A DNA stretch of 64,000 nt from Bacillus sp. HMF5848. Its GTDB lineage: Bacteria > Bacillota > Bacilli > Bacillales > HMF5848. The translations under genes and the position numbers were made by a program. Shown piece by piece: positions 17,939 to 26,312 of the stretch (position 1 is the first letter of the stretch; each line of letters opens with the position of its first letter). A model generated the notes under the pieces. It searched no databases. It was not told the origin of the DNA and was given only the letters and a program-made list of their open reading frames with translations. The DNA is taken from positions 4,267,501 to 4,331,500 of the forward strand of contig NZ_RWIV01000001.1 in assembly GCF_003944835.1 (NCBI RefSeq), in the 5' to 3' direction.

Positions 17939-18673
17939 ATGAAAAAAATTGATATAAACTGCGACATGGGTGAAGGATATGGCTCTTATATTGTAGGCAA
18001 TGACGAAGAAGTCATGCCCTATATCACAAGTGCGAACATCGCTTGTGGGTTTCATGCTGGGGATCCTCATATTATGAACAGAACCGTTGAGCAAGCTAAA
18101 TCGTACGGAGTTGCCATTGGTGCACATCCTGGTTATCCAGACTTAGCCGGTTTCGGTCGTCGCTCAATCCCTATGTCTACTGAAGAAATAACTAATATAA
18201 CGCTCGCCCAGCTTGGTACGTTACACAGCTTCTGTCGGGCTCATAAGGTAGATCTTCACCACATTAAGCCACACGGAGCACTATATAATGATGCCGCTAA
18301 AAACATTACTATTGCCCATGCTATTATTAAGGCCATCAAACAGTTTGATGATCAGTTAATCCTGTATGGCCTCGCAAACAGCGCGTTAATTGAGGCCGCT
18401 ATCGAAGCTGGCATACGTGTCGCATCAGAAGTATTTGCAGATCGTACATATGAAAACGATGGTTCACTCACACCTCGTTCTCAGCCTAATGCTGTAATTA
18501 GTAATGTAAACGAATGCGTTGAACAAGCTCGTCGAATGATTAACGATAAACAAGTATTAACTGTAACAGGAGAACTTATACCAATTGATGTTGATACTAT
18601 ATGTATTCACGGTGATAGCCCACACGCCTTATCTATAGCTCAAGCCTTACGAAACATGTTAAATTTTAATTAA
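17939..18673 (+). CDS. pxpA: 5-oxoprolinase subunit A (LamB/YcsF family)
   Basis: 244 residues with the family N-terminus DINCDMGEGYG and the signatures ANIACGFHAGDP, GAHPGYPDLAGFGRR and KPHGALYN. PxpA works with PxpB and PxpC in ATP-dependent opening of 5-oxoproline to glutamate. The B and C subunits are not beside it, so they must be elsewhere if the enzyme is complete. Confidence 0.93.
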   Translation: MKKIDINCDMGEGYGSYIVGNDEEVMPYITSANIACGFHAGDPHIMNRTVEQAKSYGVAIGAHPGYPDLAGFGRRSIPMSTEEITNITLAQLGTLHSFCRAHKVDLHHIKPHGALYNDAAKNITIAHAIIKAIKQFDDQLILYGLANSALIEAAIEAGIRVASEVFADRTYENDGSLTPRSQPNAVISNVNECVEQARRMINDKQVLTVTGELIPIDVDTICIHGDSPHALSIAQALRNMLNFN

Positions 18674-18739
18674 AAAAGTGTCAGACACACGTATGAATGT
18701 ATCCTGTGTAGGGACATTTCACGTAAAGTCTGACACTTA
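18674..18739. terminator. Long inverted repeat between convergent genes
   Basis: Arms AAGTGTCAGAC and GTCTGACACTT with about 40 bp between them. It ends both pxpA (plus) and the following minus-strand gene. Such GTGTCAGACAC arms recur at the ends of many Bacillus genes. Confidence 0.7.
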
Positions 18740-18743
18740 TTGT

Positions 18744-19049
18744 TTATCGCGTTTGTAGATATATATGGAGGGCATCCTTTATTTGCTGAGCTTCCTCCGT
18801 GCTTTGCGCTTGTATATTGTAATGGTCGCCATCAAGGACGCCTGAGAAGGCTGTGTGGCCTTGACCTTTTAAAAAATCATTTACATCTGTTATATCATCA
18901 CTTTGATTTAAAAGTGTTTTCTGTCCAACATAGTCACCATCTACGTATACTTCGTAGCGATCGTGCGAAAGCTTTGTAGTATCCATGTCATATGCGTTTC
19001 CATTGATCAAAATACCACCATATGGTGCACTATTGCTGTTGTTGATCAT
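18744..19049 (-). CDS. Hypothetical protein, 101 aa
   Basis: Small acidic soluble protein, not recognised. Visible features are YGGILINGNAYDM near the N-terminus, YEVYVDGDYVGQ in the middle and a helical C-terminus (STEEAQQIKDALHIYL). The start is the ATG at 19049, because GGAGGTGA lies 5 nt upstream; the frame runs further but without a better site. It is upstream of no obvious partner and is separated from ywdI by 92 bp. Confidence 0.7.
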   Translation of the reverse strand: MINNSNSAPYGGILINGNAYDMDTTKLSHDRYEVYVDGDYVGQKTLLNQSDDITDVNDFLKGQGHTAFSGVLDGDHYNIQAQSTEEAQQIKDALHIYLQTR

Positions 19050-19141
19050 CTCTTTCACCTCCGTTAATAGAAGCAGGTTCCTTACCATTTTCTCCGTTAA
19101 CATTGAGGTTTATAGGTGGTAACTTTTTTCAGCATTGTCCA

Positions 19142-19402
19142 TCAAAAATCAAGTAGACTGTCACTAGAGGATTCATCATCGGTCGTGATCGATGGCTTAC
19201 TCGGATTTGTTAGCATCTTGTTAGACTTGATTTGTGTTTGTAAATAGTGCTGGTTATTCGTCCCATCGGTTGTATCTAGAACAAGCTCACACAACGTCTG
19301 AATAGCTGCAATATGCTGTCGCATACGTTCTTCATTTGTAGCAGCTTGTGCTGCATCCATTTCCTTTTTCATTTTCACTAAAACTTGCTGAATCTGTATC
19401 AA
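19142..19402 (-). CDS. ywdI: YwdI family protein
   Basis: 86 residues with an N-terminal helical stretch containing HIAAIQTLCELVLD, characteristic of YwdI (DUF5327), and a Ser/Asp-rich tail. The function is unknown. The start is probably TTG at 19402 after AGGGAAGTGA; a GTG at 19411 is too near the site. It is last gene of the ung-small protein-K+ channel-ywdI run. Confidence 0.8.
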   Translation of the reverse strand: MIQIQQVLVKMKKEMDAAQAATNEERMRQHIAAIQTLCELVLDTTDGTNNQHYLQTQIKSNKMLTNPSKPSITTDDESSSDSLLDF

Positions 19403-19415
19403 AAATATCACTTCC

Positions 19416-20399
19416 CTAACATGTTTCTAGTTTTTCCAGTTGCTGACGTGTTCCAAACATAATTAATAAATCATTTTCATATAACAATTCATTAGCACTA
19501 GGATTATTAATTAACTCGTTGTATCGCTGAATTGCAACAATCGTAACACCAAATCGGTTGCGTATATTGCTTTCACGAATGGACTTATTTACAAGCTGTG
19601 ATGTTGCGGGTAGCTTGTACTCCTCAATCATAAACTCTGTATTATGACTAAGCATAATCGTATCCACATATTTTACACTAGCAGGCTTTAAAATAGATAA
19701 TGCCATTTGTTTACCACCATTTGAAGATGGATTGATTACTTTATCGGCTCCTGCACGATAAAGCTTTTCTTCCGTTTCTGTCTTAATCGCCCTAGCAACG
19801 ACTTGAATGTCTGGTGCCATTCCTTTAGCAGAAAGTGTGACATACACATTTTGGGCATCATCTGGGAGAGTCGTTACTAATCCTTTCGCTTTTTTCACGC
19901 CAGCCTTTAGTAGTATTTCATCATCTGTTGCATCACCGGTTAAAATATAAATTTTATCAGATAATCTATCAATTTGTTTTTCATCACTTTCTATGCAGAC
20001 AACCGTTTCACGATGAGCAACAAGCTGTTGTAACACTTGTTCTCCTACCCGTCCTACTCCACAAACGATGTAGTGGTTCTCCAGTTTAGAAATTTCCTTA
20101 AGCATTCTTTTTCGCCTCGCTTCCAACGATAAACCTTGTTCAATAAACCAAGCTGTTAATACACCAAGTGCATACGTAACAACCCCAATCCCTATAGGAA
20201 CCATCACGAGGGTAAATATTTTACCTGCTTCTGTTGTCGGGATAACATCCCCATACCCAACGGTCATCATCGTAATTGTAGTTAGCCATAGCGCATCAAA
20301 CATCGATAAATGCTCGGTTAGTTGATAACCTATTGTGCCAATCATTAAGGTTCCAATCATAAATAAAAGTGAATACAATAAGTGCCGATACGTACGCAT
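19416..20399 (-). CDS. Potassium channel with TrkA-N (RCK) domain
   Basis: 327 residues, with two membrane helices flanking the selectivity filter TVGYGD (46-51), a third hydrophobic stretch and then a cytosolic RCK domain with Rossmann motif GVGRVG (114-119) and an RCK-C part. The architecture is that of MthK/YugO-type ligand-gated K+ channels; B. subtilis YugO carries electrical signals in biofilms. The ATG at 20399 lies 9 nt from AAGGA; an alternative TTG (20405) overlaps the upstream stop. It is translationally close to the small Cys protein and ung. Confidence 0.92.
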   Translation of the reverse strand: MRTYRHLLYSLLFMIGTLMIGTIGYQLTEHLSMFDALWLTTITMMTVGYGDVIPTTEAGKIFTLVMVPIGIGVVTYALGVLTAWFIEQGLSLEARRKRMLKEISKLENHYIVCGVGRVGEQVLQQLVAHRETVVCIESDEKQIDRLSDKIYILTGDATDDEILLKAGVKKAKGLVTTLPDDAQNVYVTLSAKGMAPDIQVVARAIKTETEEKLYRAGADKVINPSSNGGKQMALSILKPASVKYVDTIMLSHNTEFMIEEYKLPATSQLVNKSIRESNIRNRFGVTIVAIQRYNELINNPSANELLYENDLLIMFGTRQQLEKLETC

Positions 20400-20401
20400 A
20401 G

Positions 20402-20575
20402 TCAACTATCCTTCTTTTTTTCTTTAAACTTCAAACAGTCTTGCCCTGATGACCTTCGCACTGTTACCGAAGGCAATGCAGCTGTTTTAAAACCATAAGC
20501 TTTACAGCCTCTCGGAAAGCTTGGATCCCATGTTACATAAAAGTACTCACATGATAAACAATTTATTTTTCTCAT
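20402..20575 (-). CDS. Small Cys protein encoded between ung and the K+ channel
   Basis: 57 residues starting MRKINCLSCEYFYVTWDP. Cysteines in CLSC, GCKAYG and DCLKF suggest a zinc-binding knuckle. The ATG overlaps the ung stop codon as ATGA, which points to translational coupling. Such proteins are often carried next to ung in Bacillus, but I know of no assigned function. Confidence 0.8.
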   Translation of the reverse strand: MRKINCLSCEYFYVTWDPSFPRGCKAYGFKTAALPSVTVRRSSGQDCLKFKEKKKDS

Positions 20576-21246
20576 TGTGCTCGCAGCTCCCAATCGATCT
20601 CTTCGACTCCAAAAGTGCGTAGCTCGTTGTTAATTGAGGAAAATGGTCTACTGCCGAAAAAACCTCTATATGCTGATAGCGGACTAGGATGTGCCGCTTG
20701 TAAAATAGTATGATGATCATTCGTGATAAGCTTCTGTTTCGCTTGTGCAGGCTTCCCCCATAGTACAAATATGACAGGCTGTTTTCTATCATTGAGTAAG
20801 GAAATAACTTTATTCGTAAACGTCTCCCATCCTTTATTTTTATGAGAATGAGCTTGTCCTTCTCGAACAGTTAAGACAGTGTTTAACAAAAGTACCCCTT
20901 GCTCTGCCCAACTTTCCAAACAGCCGTGATCAGGCTCCGCATAACCAAGATCCATTTGAAGCTCTTTATATATATTTTTTAATGATGGCGGCTTTGGCAC
21001 TCCTTGAGGAACAGAAAAACTAAGGCCATGAGCTTGTCCATTATTATGGTATGGATCTTGTCCTAGGATAACAACTTTCACATCCTTATATGGTGTTATA
21101 TCAAGAGCACGATATATATTGTGTTTATCCGGATATATGTTGTATGAATGATATTCGCGGTTTATAAAATCTTGTAATTTTTTAAAGTACGACTTTTCCA
21201 TTTCGGGTTGCAAAAGCGTTGCCCAATCATTTTGAAAAATTTTCAT
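20572..21246 (-). CDS. ung: Uracil-DNA glycosylase (family 1)
   Basis: 224 residues. Removes uracil from DNA to start base excision repair. The water-activating loop is GQDPYH (62-67, Asp64) and the DNA-intercalation/His motif is HPSPLSAYRGF (His186). The length is normal and it is syntenic with B. subtilis ung (ywdG). It is first in a run with the small Cys protein and K+ channel. Confidence 0.98.
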   Translation of the reverse strand: MKIFQNDWATLLQPEMEKSYFKKLQDFINREYHSYNIYPDKHNIYRALDITPYKDVKVVILGQDPYHNNGQAHGLSFSVPQGVPKPPSLKNIYKELQMDLGYAEPDHGCLESWAEQGVLLLNTVLTVREGQAHSHKNKGWETFTNKVISLLNDRKQPVIFVLWGKPAQAKQKLITNDHHTILQAAHPSPLSAYRGFFGSRPFSSINNELRTFGVEEIDWELRAQ

Positions 21247-21311
21247 GCTTTACATCCACCCTTCTTGTTATAATTGTATCAAATGCTGCTAAGATAGGTG
21301 GAATAAAAAAC

Positions 21312-22226
21312 ATGCCAAATATATGGACACACATTTATTTTGGAGAGAAGGCTTTAGAGAAGATAGGTTGCTCGTTAGATAAGAAGCTTGATAATTATTT
21401 TCGCTTAGGTACACAAGGTCCGGATCCATTCTTTTATCATTCGTTCTGGCCATGGAAAAAATCGCGCGTTGCCGAGATTGGCTCAGCTATTCATCACGAG
21501 CAATGTGGCCCATTTCTTATGCATATAATAGAAGAAGGTCGTAAACTAGATGATGAAACAAGGGCTTATGTGTTAGGCTTCGTTACACATCACTTACTTG
21601 ATCGCTATACTCATCCTTACATACATTACCGTGCAGGAGATGAAGGTTATAAGCATCAAGTACTAGAAACGCACCTTGATACACTAGTATTACAAAAGTT
21701 TCGGCAGATGCAGACATGGCGTACTCCTGCTTATGAACAAATTTTTGTAGGACAGACGTTGAACGCTTCAATCGTAAATTTATTAGAGAGTGCGACTAAA
21801 CAAATATTTCCAACTCTTTATGCAGACATGCCTACGAGGTTTGTTGAGCAGTCCTATCGCGATATGATTCAAGCATCCAAGCTATTTTATGATCCAAGTG
21901 GAATGAAAAAGAAGCTACTTGGTGGCATTATTTCACCATTCTCTCACTCCGAGCGAACACCTGATGCTGATTTATTAAATGAAGCGAAAGCCGAATGGAA
22001 GCATCCAGCCGCACCAGAAGAATCATCAACTAAATCATTCTTAGAACTCATGGATGAAGCGTTTGAAAATGCTGAATACATTCTGCCTTACATTATCGAA
22101 TACTGGCACACAGGGGACCAAGCGGCTTACGAGACGATTCGTGAGTCATTGGGCAATTACTCATACGATACAGGCAAAGACTGCGAGTTAGGTCTTAGAA
22201 ATTATCAATACGATCCGATTGTTTAA
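21312..22226 (+). CDS. Zinc-dependent phospholipase C family protein
   Basis: 304 residues. The N-terminus MPNIWTHIYFGEKAL, the FRLGTQGPDPF motif and histidines in AIHHEQ and VTHHLLDRYTHPYIHYRA match the Zn_dep_PLPC (PF00882) pattern of metal-binding His/Asp. No signal peptide is seen, so it is probably cytosolic, unlike secreted phospholipases C; the substrate is unknown. The ATG at 21312 with GGTGG upstream is preferred to the longer open frame overlapping ung. Confidence 0.85.
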   Translation: MPNIWTHIYFGEKALEKIGCSLDKKLDNYFRLGTQGPDPFFYHSFWPWKKSRVAEIGSAIHHEQCGPFLMHIIEEGRKLDDETRAYVLGFVTHHLLDRYTHPYIHYRAGDEGYKHQVLETHLDTLVLQKFRQMQTWRTPAYEQIFVGQTLNASIVNLLESATKQIFPTLYADMPTRFVEQSYRDMIQASKLFYDPSGMKKKLLGGIISPFSHSERTPDADLLNEAKAEWKHPAAPEESSTKSFLELMDEAFENAEYILPYIIEYWHTGDQAAYETIRESLGNYSYDTGKDCELGLRNYQYDPIV

Positions 22227-22254
22227 ACCACTTATTTTTTTAAGTGGTTTTTTT
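22225..22254 (+). terminator. Intrinsic terminator
   Basis: Stem AAACCACTT/AAGTGGTTT with T-rich loop and T7 tail, immediately past the phospholipase-like gene stop. Confidence 0.9.
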
Positions 22255-22369
22255 AGGAGTGTATAAACACCTATTTTTCTTTTTTCTGTGCGTTCATCTA
22301 TTTCATTTGTCTATTTTTTGTCATAGATTACAGTGAGCTATATTTATTTCGAAAGGAGAGGAAATCACT

Positions 22370-22573
22370 ATGTCACGTTGTGTTAACCCTATTGTTTGTC
22401 CAACGCAATATCGAGTGCGAGATACGTTTGTTCGTCGTCCCATTCCTGTGATCCACCCTATTGTAGATGTGAATCGCGTTAACGTCGTAAATGTACCACG
22501 TCACATTGTTCAACGTTATAATCAAACCGTTGTTGTTGATCCTGGTGTACCAAGAGGTCCTCGTTTCTTTTAA
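22370..22573 (+). CDS. CotD-like spore coat protein
   Basis: 67 residues, rich in Val, Pro and Arg with HP and NVVNVPRH repeats (IPVIHPIVDVNRVNVVNV). The pattern and position resemble the inner coat CotD family (PF11122), though with fewer His than B. subtilis CotD. GAAAGGAGAGG precedes the ATG. It stands alone and is probably expressed in the mother cell late in sporulation (inference). Confidence 0.7.
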   Translation: MSRCVNPIVCPTQYRVRDTFVRRPIPVIHPIVDVNRVNVVNVPRHIVQRYNQTVVVDPGVPRGPRFF

Positions 22574-22830
22574 ATGGAACACTTATGATAATTTTTTGAT
22601 AAACACAGAATAATTCCCAATAGCTCACTACAATTCATTGATAAACGCCATGATTTTCTCAATACGTTTTTTTAAATTCTTCGTACTAGACGTCTTTTTC
22701 GATATGTATAGACATTTTACAGTTTAAATCTTAGGCTCAGTTATACTTTGTTGTTGATTTCCACTACATTGCGCTACTATCAACAATGTGTGTTAAAGAT
22801 TAACATTCACCTTTAATAGAGCAATATCTT

Positions 22831-22866
22831 AAAAAGCCCCTCATAACGAAGGGGCTTTTGCTTTTT
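22831..22866. terminator. Terminator of the NiaP-like gene
   Basis: Stem AAAAGCCCCT/AGGGGCTTTT with T-tracts on both strands, adjoining the stop of the minus-strand transporter. Confidence 0.9.
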
Positions 22867-22867
22867 G

Positions 22868-24064
22868 TCACTGAAGCTCTTGTTGTCGCGTTTCTGTACC
22901 TAATAACGCGACAGCGGCTGCCCCAACCAAAATAGTGACACAGAAAATTGAAAATATCACACTAAACGATGTTTCTCCGGCTGCTAAATAACCAACTAGT
23001 AATGGACCGAGTATGCCACCAATACGTCCGACGGATGCCGCCGTACCGGAGCCTGTTGTGCGAAAGCTAGTAGGATATTGTTCTGGTGTATACGCATATA
23101 GTCCTCCCCATGCCCCTAAGTTAAAAAAGGATAGAAAAACACCAGATAGAAGAAGTGTCGGGACTGTATTTGAGAAGCCGAAAGCAATAGCACTGACAGC
23201 AGTACCTATTAAATATGTTACTAAAACAAATTTTCGACCTTTCCTTTCAATAAACCATGCTGCTGTAAAGTAGCCTGGGAGTTGTGCTAACGTCATAATC
23301 AATACATATTGAAAGCTACGGACCATATCAAAACCTTTTAAAAACAATACCGATGGTAGCCACAAAAACATACCATAATACGAAAAAACAACGGTAAACC
23401 ATAAAATCCAGAGCATAATCGTTCTTTTTCGAAACTCTTTGTTTAGCATTGTTTTTACATTATCAACAAAGGATGCCTTCTTTTTATTTTTTTGAAAAAG
23501 AGGAGAATCTGGTAAACTTAATCGCAAATAAATCGCATAAAAAGCAGGAAGTGCTCCAAGCACTAAGGCAATGCGCCAGCCATAGCTAGGTATTACAAAG
23601 TATGAAATTAGAGCTGCGATTAGCCAGCCCGCAGCCCAGAAGCTTTCTAGCAATACGACAATCCGTCCCCGCTCCTTGGCTTCCACACTTTCAGCTACAA
23701 GTGCTGAGGCAACGGGTAGCTCTCCTCCAAGACCCATACCGATTAAAAATCTAAGCAATAAAAACACTGTTAGTGTGGATGTTAAAGCCGACAGACCACT
23801 CCCAATAGAGAATAACAGTAAGGTAATTATAAAAACATGCTTTCTACCGATTTTATCAGCCATAACACCAAATAGTAATGCTCCTACGGCCATACCAACC
23901 GAATTAATACTACCTATCCAGCCAACCTCTGTTTTTGATAATCCCCAATCTGTCGCAATGGCTGCCATTACGAACGATAATATGCCGACATCCATCGCAT
24001 CAAACAACCATCCAACCCCTGCCATTGTTAATAGCTTCCTTTTAGATACTTCTGATTGAGCCAT
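22868..24064 (-). CDS. MFS transporter, NiaP (YceI)-like
   Basis: 398 residues with twelve membrane segments. The sugar-porter/AAHS-type motifs are GVMADKIGRKHVF in loop 2-3 and GGELPVASALVAES in helix 5. The first helix (GVGWLFDAMDVGILSF) has the Asp typical of aromatic acid/niacin carriers, and the closest match I recall is the niacin permease NiaP (B. subtilis YceI). No NiaR-type site was recognised, so the substrate is tentative. The ATG at 24064 follows AAAGGGATGTGCAC. Confidence 0.75.
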   Translation of the reverse strand: MAQSEVSKRKLLTMAGVGWLFDAMDVGILSFVMAAIATDWGLSKTEVGWIGSINSVGMAVGALLFGVMADKIGRKHVFIITLLLFSIGSGLSALTSTLTVFLLLRFLIGMGLGGELPVASALVAESVEAKERGRIVVLLESFWAAGWLIAALISYFVIPSYGWRIALVLGALPAFYAIYLRLSLPDSPLFQKNKKKASFVDNVKTMLNKEFRKRTIMLWILWFTVVFSYYGMFLWLPSVLFLKGFDMVRSFQYVLIMTLAQLPGYFTAAWFIERKGRKFVLVTYLIGTAVSAIAFGFSNTVPTLLLSGVFLSFFNLGAWGGLYAYTPEQYPTSFRTTGSGTAASVGRIGGILGPLLVGYLAAGETSFSVIFSIFCVTILVGAAAVALLGTETRQQELQ

Positions 24065-24202
24065 GTGCACATCCCTTTCAAAATAGAGCCAGTACTTATA
24101 AATTTTCATAAAACACAAATGCTAAGGTATATCCCGTTTTTAATATGCATTCACAGCTTTATTAATATACCACGCAACAAAGGGAAAGGATTGTTGATTA
24201 AT

Positions 24203-24475
24203 ATGGCTAGACGCAGACGTCCACTTGTCCGCGAAGCACGACCCGCACTGGATGAGTTAAAACAACAAGTTATGAGAGAAAGAGGGTATACCGTTAATAA
24301 ACCTGAAGAGGTGAAATATGAAGTCGCTAAGGATATGGGTGTACCTATGCAAAAAGGCTACAATGGTCGCCTTACATCAAAGGAAGCAGGGAAGGTTGGT
24401 GGGCCCATTGGAGGTCAAATGGTAAAGGAGCTTATACGGATGGCACAGCAGTCTATGAACAAGCCCCCTGAATAA
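24203..24475 (+). CDS. Alpha/beta-type small acid-soluble spore protein
   Basis: 90 residues. It has the germination protease site in KYEVAKDMGV and the conserved DNA-binding helix signature NGRLTSKEAGKVGGPIGGQMVKELI. The basic N-terminus (MARRRRP) is longer than in SspA. These proteins coat and protect DNA in the dormant spore and are made under sigma-G. The ATG follows AAAGGA by 12 nt. It is divergent from the NiaP-like gene. Confidence 0.9.
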   Translation: MARRRRPLVREARPALDELKQQVMRERGYTVNKPEEVKYEVAKDMGVPMQKGYNGRLTSKEAGKVGGPIGGQMVKELIRMAQQSMNKPPE

Positions 24476-24578
24476 ATCAGTTAGAAGCTATATCGATTAA
24501 ATTGAATGTTTTGTGAACTTGCCATATCATTTGTATGAATGGACATACTATTCATACAAACGTTTAAGGAGTGATTGT

Positions 24579-24737
24579 ATGGAGGTTCGTGTAGAAAGAA
24601 TTAACCCTAATCAAACTCTTGTCGCCTATTGGGATGGACGCTATGAAGTATTGACGGATGAAGAACTTGATGACTTGATGATGAATATTCAACCACAAGA
24701 TACAGCCGATGACCAAATGATGTTTCCGATTAACTAG
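24579..24737 (+). CDS. Hypothetical acidic protein, 52 aa
   Basis: MEVRVERINPNQTL followed by an acidic region (LTDEELDDLMMN). AAGGAG lies 7 nt before the ATG and its own terminator overlaps the stop, so it is very likely translated. No family is recognised. Confidence 0.7.
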   Translation: MEVRVERINPNQTLVAYWDGRYEVLTDEELDDLMMNIQPQDTADDQMMFPIN

Positions 24738-24764
24738 CACCTTCTAACTAGGAGGTGCTTTTTC
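24736..24764 (+). terminator. Intrinsic terminator
   Basis: Stem AGCACCT/AGGTGCT followed by TTTTCTTTTT. It overlaps the stop of the 52-aa gene. Confidence 0.85.
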
Positions 24765-24803
24765 TTTTTGTTATTATATAGTAAGTGAGGTGAAGGAAAT
24801 AGC

Positions 24804-26171
24804 ATGTCATTACATCAGATTATAAAAGCCCAAAGGGATTTTTTTTATACACATCAAACAAAAGATGTTTCATTTCGACTTAAGCAACTAGAAACTTTGA
24901 AAAAGATTATCATCGAGAATGAGAGCGACATTGTATCGTGCTTAAAGAAAGATTTAAATAAATCTGAGCATGAAGCGTATTTAACTGAGATAGCTTCTCT
25001 TTTATCTGAATTAAATTATACAATTAAGCATTTAAAAAAATGGGTGAAACCTCGTAAGGTACGCACACCGGTCACGCACTTTGGAGGTAAGAGCCGTATC
25101 ATACCCGAGCCCTATGGTGTTGTTCTTATCATTGCACCATGGAATTATCCATTTCATCTTGCTGTTGCCCCTATCATCGGTGCGATTGCAGCTGGAAATT
25201 GTGTCGTGTTAAAGCCATCTGAATTCACGCCTTCTACATCGAGACTTCTTGCTCGACTATTACAAAAGGAATTTGATGAAGAATACATTACTGTTATTGA
25301 AGGAGACGCCACAACGAGTCAGCAGCTTTTACAGGAAAAATTTGATTATATTTTTTTCACAGGAAGCACTCATGTAGGAAAAATAATCATGGAAGCAGCC
25401 GCGAAGCATCTCACACCTGTGACTCTTGAACTCGGTGGAAAAAGTCCATGTATTGTGGCAAAGGACACCGATGTAGAGCTTGCTGCAAAGCGCATCGTTT
25501 GGGGCAAATTTGTAAACGCAGGACAAACGTGCGTCGCACCTGATTACGTATTGGTACACCGTGATGTTGCCCCTGATCTTGTTGAAAAATTCAAGCACTA
25601 TATCGACAAGCTATACGGACCAGAGCCGATGGATAACGATGAATATACTCATATTGTCAATGAAAAGCATTTCGATAGACTAACCGCCTTGCTAAACGAT
25701 GGAAAAGTCGCCTATGGTGGTCGCCATAATCGAGAGAAATTAGTTATTGAACCAACTATTTTAACAAACATTTCTTGGTCCGATTCAATCATGCAGGATG
25801 AAATATTTGGGCCTTTACTACCTGTCATTGTATTTGATTCTCTTGATGAGGTAATAAACAAGGTGCAAGCTCGACCAAAGCCGTTAGCACTCTACATTTT
25901 TTCTGAAGATAGCACCTTGCAAAATCGCATTCTTCATGAGCTCTCCTTTGGAGGTGGCTGTATAAATGATACGATATATCATCTTGCTACTCCCCACTTA
26001 CCATTTGGTGGTGTAGGCGAAAGCGGTACAGGCGCATACCACGGAAAAGGAAGCTTTGATATATTTTCTCATGAAAAAAGTATTTTTTCGCAAACAACAC
26101 GCTTTGACATCCCGTTTCGTTACCCGACAGGTAAGGATAGCTTAAAATGGATTAAAAAAGGGTTAAAATAA
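24804..26171 (+). CDS. ywdH: Aldehyde dehydrogenase YwdH
   Basis: 455 residues of the ALDH3-like group. Catalytic Cys243 is in AGQTCVAP and the general base Glu209 in LELGGKSPC; the NAD loop includes FFTGSTHVGK and the PWNYPF motif is near 112-117. It oxidises medium- or long-chain aldehydes to acids with NAD(P)+. The C-terminal segment (FPFRYPTGKDSLKWIK-like) is typical of the class. It is syntenic with B. subtilis ywdH near ung. Confidence 0.93.
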   Translation: MSLHQIIKAQRDFFYTHQTKDVSFRLKQLETLKKIIIENESDIVSCLKKDLNKSEHEAYLTEIASLLSELNYTIKHLKKWVKPRKVRTPVTHFGGKSRIIPEPYGVVLIIAPWNYPFHLAVAPIIGAIAAGNCVVLKPSEFTPSTSRLLARLLQKEFDEEYITVIEGDATTSQQLLQEKFDYIFFTGSTHVGKIIMEAAAKHLTPVTLELGGKSPCIVAKDTDVELAAKRIVWGKFVNAGQTCVAPDYVLVHRDVAPDLVEKFKHYIDKLYGPEPMDNDEYTHIVNEKHFDRLTALLNDGKVAYGGRHNREKLVIEPTILTNISWSDSIMQDEIFGPLLPVIVFDSLDEVINKVQARPKPLALYIFSEDSTLQNRILHELSFGGGCINDTIYHLATPHLPFGGVGESGTGAYHGKGSFDIFSHEKSIFSQTTRFDIPFRYPTGKDSLKWIKKGLK

Positions 26172-26276
26172 CATTGGTTAGCAATAACACATAAAGCACA
26201 GAATCAGATTGGAAATGTCTGAACTGAGGCTAGACAACAATTTAAGATTTAGAATTTGTACTTTTTCATACATTAA

Positions 26277-26312
26277 ATAAGAGCTTGGCTACAAGCTCTT
26301 ATTCTTTTTGCT
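26277..26312. terminator. Bidirectional terminator between ywdH and nnr
   Basis: Stem AATAAGAGCTTG/CAAGCTCTTATT, 3-nt loop, then CTTTTTG on the plus strand. The nnr stop codon lies inside it. Confidence 0.9.

Noticed and set aside
22632-22705. Minus-strand stretch reading KKTSSTKNLKKRIEKI, similar to the YwfO C-terminus
   Set aside because: Too short and lysine-rich to claim a duplicated ywfO fragment.
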